Assembly: GCF_002192535.1 (NCBI RefSeq)
Contig: NZ_NAIA01000001.1
Coordinates: 185,333 to 249,332, forward strand
DNA: 64,000 bases
From: Polynucleobacter hirudinilacicola
GTDB taxonomy: Bacteria; Pseudomonadota; Gammaproteobacteria; Burkholderiales; Burkholderiaceae
Direction: 5' to 3'
Shown: piece by piece, positions 57,681 through 64,000 of the stretch
Position numbering within the stretch: the stretch's first letter is position 1
Layout of the letters: each line of letters starts with the position of its first letter
Position numbers and translations under genes: made by a program
The notes under the pieces: generated by a model
Told to the model about the DNA's origin: nothing
Database searches by the model: none
Seen by the model: only the letters and a program-made list of their open reading frames with translations

Positions 57681-59114
57681 ATGCGTCAATTTCTGAAGAA
57701 TTTCGCTCTCATTACCGTTGGTTTAATTGCTGGAATAGCAGCAACAATTCAACTTTCGGCAACCGCCCAGCAAGCTGCTCAGCTGCCACTAGATGAACTA
57801 CGTACACTCTCTAATGTCTTTGCACAAATCAAGCGTGAGTATGTTGAGCCAATCGAAGATAAGCAACTCTTAACTGATGCCGTAAAAGGAATGGTCAGCA
57901 GCCTAGATCCACATTCAACCTTTCTAGACAAAAAAGATTTTTCAGAAATGCAAGAAGCAACTTCAGGTAAATTTGCTGGTCTCGGAATTGAAATCACCTC
58001 CGAGGATGGCGTTGTGAAGGTATTGAATCCAATTGAAGATAGCCCTGCAGCACGGGCTGGATTGCAAGCAGGTGATTTAATTACTCGCTTGGATGACAAG
58101 CCAGTACGTGGCATGTCTCTTGATAAAGCAGTTCGTACAATGCGTGGCACACCTGGTACCAAAATTACATTGACTGTATATCGCAAGAGTGAGGAGCGTA
58201 GCTTTCCCGTAACGATTACTCGCGCAGAAATTAAAGTGCAATCCGTTAAAGCCAAAATTCTGGATAACGATATTGCATGGGTCCGAGTAACAAGCTTTCA
58301 AGAGCGTACCGTTCCAGATCTTGCTAAAAAATTAACGGATCTTGCCAATCAAAATCCAAAACTCAAGGGCATCATTCTTGACCTACGAAATAATGGTGGC
58401 GGCCTCCTGCAAGGTGCAGTTGGTGTGGCTGCAGCCTTCTTGCCTGCTGATGTAGTAGTGGTATCAACCAAAGGCCAAGCGCCAGATTCCAAACAAGTAT
58501 TTAATGCAACTCCGGCTATGTATCGTCTGAGCGAACCAGGAGATCCCTTAGCCGGTGTTCCCGAGATCTTTAAGAAGATGCCGATGGTAGTTTTAGTTAA
58601 CGCCTATTCAGCTTCTGCTTCTGAGATTGTTGCTGGTGCATTGCAAGACTACAAACGCGCAACCATTATTGGTAAGACAACTTTTGGTAAGGGCTCTGTT
58701 CAAACGGTGCGCCCTCTGACCAATGATTCTGCTCTAAAAATCACAACTGCTTACTACTACACGCCAAGTGGCAAATCGATCCAAGCATTTGGCGTTAAAC
58801 CCGATATCCCAGTTGATCAAAATAAGGATGGCGATCCAGATGATGTATTAATCACCCGTGAAATCGATAGTGAAAAACATCTGCGTAATAAGCAATCTGC
58901 CGAAGATAAGTTGATCAAGGATCGGGAGCGACGTCGTCTTGAAGAGTTGCAGCGCATTGAAGAAAAGAATGCCAAGAAAACTCCTGAAGAAAAAGAAAAG
59001 GATAAAAATAAGAAGTCACCTGAGCTAGGTAGCGCTGACGATTTCATGCTTTCTCAAGCAGTTGCCTTTATTAACGGCCAGCCGGTGAAGCGCTCTTCAT
59101 CTAAGCTCGAATAA
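57681..59114 (+). CDS. S41 family C-terminal processing peptidase
   Basis: The 477-residue protein has an N-terminal signal or anchor (about 7-28), a PDZ domain (SPAARAGLQAGDLITRLDDK), and the S41 catalytic domain. The serine is in VLVNAYSASASEIVAGALQD and the lysine in GKTTFGKGSVQTVRPL. The C-terminal 80 residues are strongly charged (EEKNAKKTPEEKEKDKNKK). CtpA-type peptidases trim periplasmic proteins and peptidoglycan hydrolases. It is followed by a MoeB/ThiF gene by 21 bp. Confidence 0.95.
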   Translation: MRQFLKNFALITVGLIAGIAATIQLSATAQQAAQLPLDELRTLSNVFAQIKREYVEPIEDKQLLTDAVKGMVSSLDPHSTFLDKKDFSEMQEATSGKFAGLGIEITSEDGVVKVLNPIEDSPAARAGLQAGDLITRLDDKPVRGMSLDKAVRTMRGTPGTKITLTVYRKSEERSFPVTITRAEIKVQSVKAKILDNDIAWVRVTSFQERTVPDLAKKLTDLANQNPKLKGIILDLRNNGGGLLQGAVGVAAAFLPADVVVVSTKGQAPDSKQVFNATPAMYRLSEPGDPLAGVPEIFKKMPMVVLVNAYSASASEIVAGALQDYKRATIIGKTTFGKGSVQTVRPLTNDSALKITTAYYYTPSGKSIQAFGVKPDIPVDQNKDGDPDDVLITREIDSEKHLRNKQSAEDKLIKDRERRRLEELQRIEEKNAKKTPEEKEKDKNKKSPELGSADDFMLSQAVAFINGQPVKRSSSKLE

Positions 59115-59135
59115 AATTCATTTTTAGGCCTGCAC

Positions 59136-59888
59136 ATGAATGATGAGCAGTTACTTCGGTACTCAAGGCATTTACTCCTTGAAGAAATCGATGTTGCAGG
59201 TCAAGAAAAACTCTTACAGTCGCACGCCCTGGTTATTGGGTCTGGTGGCCTAGGTAGTGCTGCAACCCCTTACTTGGCAGCCGCTGGTATTGGTCATATC
59301 ACCTTGATAGATCATGATCGCGTTGAACTAACTAATCTGCAGCGCCAAATCATGCATACTGAAAAAAGTGTTGGCAAAAGCAAAGTTAATTCCGGAAAAG
59401 AATTTTTACAACAACTCAATTCTGGCATTCAGATTGAAACTATTGAAGCCAAAGTAACAGTCGCGCTTCTTGATGAATTGCTTCCAAGCGTTGATGTAGT
59501 TTTAGATTGCACTGACAACTTTGCAACCCGTCATTTAATTAATGCCAGTTGTGTTCAGCACCAAATTCCATTGGTTTCTGGATCGGCAATCCGTTTTGAT
59601 GGTCAGATCAGTGTTTTTGATCCACGCAATCCTACCTCGCCTTGTTATGCGTGCATTTTCTCGCCCGATGAAAGCTTTGAAGAAGTCAGCTGCGCTTCGA
59701 TGGGAATCTTTTCACCGCTGGTAGGCATTATTGGCGCTATGCAAGCTGCCCAAGCAATACAAGTGCAAATAGGTTTTGGTGAGGCTTTAGTGGGTCGCAT
59801 GCTGCTGTGGAATGCTCGCACTACCCAGATAGATGAATTCAAAATATCTCGCAATCCCGAGTGCCCGGTTTGCGGTAGGGCCCACTAG
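59136..59888 (+). CDS. moeB: HesA/MoeB/ThiF family sulfur-carrier adenylyltransferase
   Basis: The 250-residue E1-like enzyme has an ATP-binding motif (VIGSGGLGSAATPYLAAAGI), the LIDHDRVELTNLQRQIMH block, VVLDCTDNFATRHLIN, and zinc cysteines CYAC and CPVC. It adenylates the C-terminus of a small sulfur carrier such as MoaD or ThiS; which one cannot be told here. It ends in a four-base tail-to-tail overlap with ptsI. Confidence 0.9.
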   Translation: MNDEQLLRYSRHLLLEEIDVAGQEKLLQSHALVIGSGGLGSAATPYLAAAGIGHITLIDHDRVELTNLQRQIMHTEKSVGKSKVNSGKEFLQQLNSGIQIETIEAKVTVALLDELLPSVDVVLDCTDNFATRHLINASCVQHQIPLVSGSAIRFDGQISVFDPRNPTSPCYACIFSPDESFEEVSCASMGIFSPLVGIIGAMQAAQAIQVQIGFGEALVGRMLLWNARTTQIDEFKISRNPECPVCGRAH

Positions 59889-61639
59889 GCCATTAAGCGC
59901 TCTAGGGCTTTAGCTTGATCTTCAGGCTCGTAGGCTTTGAGAACTCTTGGAACACGCGCCTTTAATAAACCCACATTTGCTTTGAGGATCTCACGCTTGA
60001 CCAGTAACAGCTGGCTAAAGTGCATCGAGAAGTCGGTCAACCCCAAAGCAAGTAAGAGTCTTGTTAAGGAGGGGTCGCCAGCCATCTCACCGCATACCGC
60101 AATGGGTACGTTAGCGCGTTTAGCTTGTTCAATAATATTGGCCAGCAAATGCAAAATCGCCGGATGCAATGGATCATAGAGATGTGCTACAGCATGATCA
60201 GCGCGATCAATTGCCAGGGTGTACTGAATTAAGTCGTTCGTACCAATCGATAAAAAATCAAAGCGATTGATAAACAGCGGCAATACTAAAGCAGCAGCCG
60301 GAATTTCAATCATGGCGCCTACTTGAATATTCGGATTAAATGCTTGTCCACGTTGATGTAACTGTTGCTTCGCTTTTTCTATTAAACGGAAGGTTTCATC
60401 AATCTCTTTAGCATGAGCCAGCATCGGAATCATGATGCGTGCCTGGCCATATGCAGATGCCCGCAAAATAGCTCGCAACTGAGTTAAAAATATTTCAGGC
60501 TCTGTTAAGGACCAACGAATCGCCCGCAAACCCAAGGGGGATGTGCCAGTTTGAGATACATCATTTCCACCTGCGCCCAATGCCTTATCGGCACCAACAT
60601 CAATCGTTCTGATATTGACAGGCAAGCCATGCATTAAATCCACTACACGGCGGTACTCTAAAAATTGATGCTCTTCATCTGGCAGCGCTTGCTTACGATC
60701 CATAAACAAAAATTCGGAACGAAATAAGCCGACACCTACTGCACCTAATTTGACGGCCTGCACAGCATCTTCTGGTAACTCAATATTGGCAAATAACTCG
60801 ATTTCAACACGATCGGCTGTTTCGGTCTTGGCATGTTTGAGTTGTTGTAACTTACGAGCCTCTTTTATGGCTTGAGTTTGTAACTTACGGTATTCCTCAA
60901 GCAACTTCTCGTCTGGAGCGACGACCACAACACCTTGCTCGCCATCTAAGACCAACCAATCGCCATGGCGAATCATCTCACTCGCATGACGCACACCTAC
61001 TACTGCAGGAATCTCCATGCTGCGCGCCACAATAGCGGTATGAGAGGTCTTGCCACCGAGGTCCGTTACAAACCCTGTAAAAGCAGACTCCTTGAAGCGC
61101 AACATATCATGCGGAGCGATATCATGAGCTACGATAATGGAGTCAACACCTAGCTCGCCTGGCGACATGATGTCAGCGCTATCGAGCGAATCCTTTTTCT
61201 GAGCATTTAAGGCTTTAATCACGCGCTCAGCTACTTGACGAATATCGTTAGCACGCTCTTTTAGATACGGGTCTTCGATTTCAGAAAACTGCTCTAATAA
61301 ATCATTTAATTCGGTCGTTAGAGCCCAGGCAGCATTCATGCGCTGGGAGCGAATCAACATCATTGGTTTTTCAGCAAGCGCTGGATCAGCAAGAATCATG
61401 CCGTGGACATCTAAAAAAGCAGCCATCTCTTGTGGTGCATCTTTGGGTAAGCCTTGGCGCAGTTGGTTTAACTCTTGGCGCACCTGATCAAAGGCATCTA
61501 ACAGCTTTTGCGCCTCAGCATCTTCCTTCCCTGGCTCAACTAAATAGTGGCTAACTTCTAATGCCGCACGCGAAATCAGTACCGCCTTGCCAATGGCAAT
61601 GCCTTTCGATACCGGAATTCCGTGCAAGGCAAAAGTCAT
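59885..61639 (-). CDS. ptsI: PTS enzyme I (phosphoenolpyruvate-protein phosphotransferase)
   Basis: The 584-residue enzyme I transfers phosphate from PEP to HPr. The active histidine is in GGKTSHTAIVARSMEIPAV. The PEP-binding region includes VGLFRSEFLFMDR and RIMIPMLAHAKEIDETFRL, and the catalytic cysteine is in VAVCGEMAGDPSLTRLLLA. It follows ptsH by 2 bp. The absence of sugar permease genes nearby suggests a regulatory PTS. Confidence 0.98.
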   Translation of the reverse strand: MTFALHGIPVSKGIAIGKAVLISRAALEVSHYLVEPGKEDAEAQKLLDAFDQVRQELNQLRQGLPKDAPQEMAAFLDVHGMILADPALAEKPMMLIRSQRMNAAWALTTELNDLLEQFSEIEDPYLKERANDIRQVAERVIKALNAQKKDSLDSADIMSPGELGVDSIIVAHDIAPHDMLRFKESAFTGFVTDLGGKTSHTAIVARSMEIPAVVGVRHASEMIRHGDWLVLDGEQGVVVVAPDEKLLEEYRKLQTQAIKEARKLQQLKHAKTETADRVEIELFANIELPEDAVQAVKLGAVGVGLFRSEFLFMDRKQALPDEEHQFLEYRRVVDLMHGLPVNIRTIDVGADKALGAGGNDVSQTGTSPLGLRAIRWSLTEPEIFLTQLRAILRASAYGQARIMIPMLAHAKEIDETFRLIEKAKQQLHQRGQAFNPNIQVGAMIEIPAAALVLPLFINRFDFLSIGTNDLIQYTLAIDRADHAVAHLYDPLHPAILHLLANIIEQAKRANVPIAVCGEMAGDPSLTRLLLALGLTDFSMHFSQLLLVKREILKANVGLLKARVPRVLKAYEPEDQAKALERLMA

Positions 61640-61641
61640 GC

Positions 61642-61911
61642 TTACTCGCCCTCTCCAAAGCGGTCATTAATTAATGCTGTCAGAGCTTGCATTGCCTCAT
61701 CAGCTTGATCGCCGACAGTCTCGAGTGTTACGGTGCTGCCGATGCCGGCAGCTAACATCATGACGCCCATAATGCTCTTAGCATTGATTTGACGCCCATT
61801 GCGTGACAAGAATATTTCACAAGGAAACTGGGCCGCCAATTGCGAAAGCTTGGCAGATGCACGAGCATGCAGACCTAATTTATTGATGATTTCAATTTCA
61901 GCAACTGGCAT
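61642..61911 (-). CDS. ptsH: PTS phosphocarrier HPr
   Basis: The 89-residue HPr has the phospho-acceptor histidine in INKLGLHARASAKLSQLA and the regulatory serine region in NAKSIMGVMMLAAGIGSTV. Both the His15 and Ser46 sites are therefore present. HprK, which acts on the serine, is encoded at 28.6 kb. It sits between the EIIA gene and ptsI. Confidence 0.97.
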   Translation of the reverse strand: MPVAEIEIINKLGLHARASAKLSQLAAQFPCEIFLSRNGRQINAKSIMGVMMLAAGIGSTVTLETVGDQADEAMQALTALINDRFGEGE

Positions 61912-61932
61912 TACGCGTGAACTCCTTGATCA

Positions 61933-62352
61933 TTATTCTTTCACTTTTGCACCAAGGCGCAAGATTCCATTCTGACCGCCAGCGAGCGCCTTTTTAGCCA
62001 ATTCTTCTAAATTCTCAGCGCGATGATTGATGCAGCGCATGAGCATTGGTAGATTTAATCCAGCGAGCACTACTACGGGGGCATTTAGTCCAGATAAGGG
62101 GCCAAGGGCCTCTAACTTTGATGCTACGTTTGCTGGGGTTGCCCCCATCACATCCGTCAAAATCAAAACACCATTTCCGGTATTCACTCCATAGGCAGCT
62201 TTTAACACTCGATCAAAGCTCACTTTAGTATCTTCATAAGGCGGTATATCAACCGCTCTCACACGCTCAGGCACTACCCCAAAAGTATGCTCAGCAAATC
62301 CAAGCATTGCGCTAGCAAGGGGTGTATGAGCAACAATTACGATTCCAGCCAT
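61933..62352 (-). CDS. PTS EIIA component, mannose/fructose type
   Basis: The start is the ATG at 62352 (MAGIVIVAHTPLAS), next to the gshB stop, giving 139 residues; an upstream in-frame start would overlap gshB. The active histidine is H9. The ILTDVMGATPANVASKLE and LAGLNLPMLMRCINHRAENL blocks match the EIIA-Man family. No EIIB, EIIC or EIID is seen, so it is probably regulatory, as in other Burkholderiales. It leads into ptsH and ptsI. Confidence 0.93.
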   Translation of the reverse strand: MAGIVIVAHTPLASAMLGFAEHTFGVVPERVRAVDIPPYEDTKVSFDRVLKAAYGVNTGNGVLILTDVMGATPANVASKLEALGPLSGLNAPVVVLAGLNLPMLMRCINHRAENLEELAKKALAGGQNGILRLGAKVKE

Positions 62353-62353
62353 G

Positions 62354-63295
62354 TTATGACAATACCTTCTCAAGCGCTTTCAAGAAAAACTGTGAAACAT
62401 CAAACCCACTTTGTTCGGTAATTTCAACAAAACAAGTGGGGCTAGTAACATTAATCTCTGTAAGGTAACCGCCAATTAAATCGAGCCCTACCAAGAATAA
62501 ACCGCGCTGATACAAAATGGGCGCCAGGCGTTCTGCAATTTTTTTCTCAGTATCAGTGAGGGGCATCGCAACACCCTTGCCACCAGCTGCTAAATTTCCA
62601 CGAATCTCACTACCTTGAGGAATACGCGCCAAACTAAACGGCACTACCTCTCCGCCGATTAGCAAAACTCTTTTGTCGCCTTGGGCTATCTCTGGTAAGA
62701 AACGCTGCACCATCAGGGTTCTGGCCCCATTCTCACCAAGTGTTTCTACGATGCTGGCTAGATTTAAGCCGTCTGGCCCAACACGAAACACTCCCATTCC
62801 GCCCATGCCATCTAGAGGCTTAATGACGATATCGCGATGTTGCTGATGAAACTCTTCTACAGCACTGAATTCACGAGTAACTAATGTCGGCGGAATGAAC
62901 TCTGGAAATTCAGTAATCGACAGCTTTTCTGAATGCTCACGCACAGCCGCAGGATCATTAAATACTTTTGCGCCCTGACGAACTGCCGCAGACAACAGCC
63001 AAGTTGTATTGAGATATTCAATATCAAATGGTGGATCAGTCCGCATCAAAACCGCAGCAAATGATTTAAGAGATCGTGACTCTATTCCACCAAGCTCAAA
63101 CCAAGAAGTAGAGCTTGGCTTAACCACCAGAGTTTGACAATCTGCAACGACGAGATCATCTTTCCACAAGACATTACGGCTTTGACAAAACCATAAACGA
63201 TGGCCGACTGCTTGAGCAGCACGCATCATCGCCAACGTTGAATCTTTTTTTACCTTAAAGGACTCGAGTGGATCGGCGATGAATAGAAAGTCCAT
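62354..63295 (-). CDS. gshB: Glutathione synthetase
   Basis: The 313-residue ATP-grasp enzyme adds glycine to gamma-glutamylcysteine. Visible blocks are FIADPLESFKVKKDSTLAM, VIKPLDGMGGMGVFRV, KRVLLIGGEVVPFSLARIP and LFLVGLDLIGGYLTEINVTS. It follows gshA by 14 bp and is followed directly by the EIIA gene, so glutathione and PTS genes share a probable operon. Confidence 0.98.
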   Translation of the reverse strand: MDFLFIADPLESFKVKKDSTLAMMRAAQAVGHRLWFCQSRNVLWKDDLVVADCQTLVVKPSSTSWFELGGIESRSLKSFAAVLMRTDPPFDIEYLNTTWLLSAAVRQGAKVFNDPAAVREHSEKLSITEFPEFIPPTLVTREFSAVEEFHQQHRDIVIKPLDGMGGMGVFRVGPDGLNLASIVETLGENGARTLMVQRFLPEIAQGDKRVLLIGGEVVPFSLARIPQGSEIRGNLAAGGKGVAMPLTDTEKKIAERLAPILYQRGLFLVGLDLIGGYLTEINVTSPTCFVEITEQSGFDVSQFFLKALEKVLS

Positions 63296-63309
63296 AGTTT
63301 TCTAAATTA

Positions 63310-64000
63310 TTAGGCCGCTTCAGCATCAGGGTCGGTGCGCTCAAGCTCCAACGAAGCCGCTAGTAAAGCTAAGCGTGCAACAACACCATACAAATAGAAA
63401 CGATTTGGCGCTGCACTGCCTGGCTTAGCACTCATATCTGGCATCGAGTTTTGCTCAAATGCTAGAGGTACAAAATGCATACCAGGGGCATTTAGATTTT
63501 CATCGGGACCACGGTCAGTATGAACACGGTAGAAGCCGCCAATCACGTAACGGTCAATCATGTATACAACTGGCTCTGCGACAGCTTCATTGACCTTCTC
63601 AAAGGTATAGACGCCCTCTTGAATTAATACATCGCTTACCTCTAAACCTTCTTTAACCACGCTCATCTTATTGCGTTCTTTACGGTTTAAGTCTTTAAGT
63701 TGCGCGGGGTCATTCACCACCATAATGCCCATACCATACGTACCAGCATCCGCCTTTACAACAACATATGGCTTTTCTTTAATTCCGTACTCACGATATT
63801 TCTTAGCTGTCTTTTTTAAGACCTGCTCTACTGCTGTTTGCAATTCGTCTTCACCCTTACGCTCATGAAAATTAATATTTGAGCAACTAGTAAAGTAAGG
63901 ATTAATCATCCAAGGATCAATATCAACAACTTTGGCAAACTTCTTTGCCACCTCTTCATAGGCAGCAAAGTGATTTGACTTGCGGCGCACATGCCAACCA
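63310..64000 (-). CDS. gshA: Glutamate-cysteine ligase (5' end outside window)
   Basis: About 230 C-terminal residues are visible and the frame runs to the window edge, so the start is outside. The sequence belongs to the short proteobacterial GshA family (ATP-grasp-like) rather than the E. coli type. Visible blocks are DPWMINPYFTSCSNINFHER, VVVKADAGTYGMGIMVVND and IGGFYRVHTDRGPDENLNAP. It makes gamma-glutamylcysteine, the substrate of the gshB product that follows. Confidence 0.95.
   Translation of the reverse strand, partial: GWHVRRKSNHFAAYEEVAKKFAKVVDIDPWMINPYFTSCSNINFHERKGEDELQTAVEQVLKKTAKKYREYGIKEKPYVVVKADAGTYGMGIMVVNDPAQLKDLNRKERNKMSVVKEGLEVSDVLIQEGVYTFEKVNEAVAEPVVYMIDRYVIGGFYRVHTDRGPDENLNAPGMHFVPLAFEQNSMPDMSAKPGSAAPNRFYLYGVVARLALLAASLELERTDPDAEAA

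Overview
The window looks like a chromosomal segment of a free-living betaproteobacterium of the Burkholderiaceae, most likely Polynucleobacter or a close relative. This rests on moderate GC content for the order, very short intergenic gaps, and Burkholderiales-style neighbourhoods: ubiB-ubiJ-tim44-ubiE-DUF971, kdsD-kdsC-lptCAB-hpf-ptsN-hprK-rapZ, mutY/mutM-lolB-ispE-tRNA-Gln-prs-rplY-pth, ftsY-rpoH, the cox/ctaA/ctaB cluster and gshA-gshB-EIIA-ptsH-ptsI. The genus is an inference from gene order and protein character; no database was searched. No insertion sequence, prophage, CRISPR array or rRNA gene was seen, and no stretch over 300 bases lacks a gene.

Layout. 1-8.8 kb (minus): end of a DUF502 membrane protein, ubiquinone genes ubiB, ubiJ and ubiE with a Tim44-like protein between them, DUF971 and a very large FAD/Fe-S oxidoreductase. 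9-12.3 kb (plus): ilvA, a 5'-nucleotidase and queF. 12.4-17.3 kb (plus): an apparently accessory signalling block of an HD-GYP response regulator, a hybrid histidine kinase with two receivers and an HPt domain, and a BLUF blue-light sensor. 17.4-24 kb: ssb, an MFS transporter, uvrA and a KefB-type antiporter. 24-30.5 kb (plus): KDO synthesis (kdsD, kdsC), LPS transport (lptC, lptA, lptB), hpf, ptsN, hprK and rapZ; rpoN, commonly found between lptB and hpf, is absent. 30.4-37.4 kb: mutY and mutM (minus), then a TPR-LolB fusion, ispE, tRNA-Gln, prs, rplY and pth (plus). 37.4-41.5 kb (minus): ferredoxin, coaD, rsmD and two M16 peptidase homologues. 41.5-43.5 kb (plus): ftsY and rpoH, the latter behind a perfect CIRCE element.

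43.5-52.6 kb holds the aa3-type cytochrome c oxidase locus: structural genes ctaC, ctaD and ctaE, the copper factor ctaG, small membrane proteins including a 43-codon ORF overlapping ctaD, SURF1, an uncharacterised anchored protein, ctaA, ctaB and sco1. 52.6-59.9 kb carries a methyltransferase, comF, trmL, gpsA, secB, grxC, a rhodanese, gpmA, an S41 protease and a MoeB/ThiF enzyme. 59.9-64 kb (minus) holds ptsI, ptsH, an EIIA-Man-type protein, gshB and the end of gshA.

Themes. A PTS phosphorelay without sugar permeases is spread over two loci (ptsN-hprK-rapZ and EIIA-ptsH-ptsI), suggesting a regulatory role. Envelope biogenesis (KDO, Lpt, LolB, SecB), respiration (ubiquinone, heme A, copper delivery) and redox control (gshAB, grxC) dominate the rest. 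The most notable points are the light-sensor block, an apparently unlipidated LolB fused to TPRs, CIRCE control of rpoH, a likely AUA start codon in rsmD and the missing rpoN.
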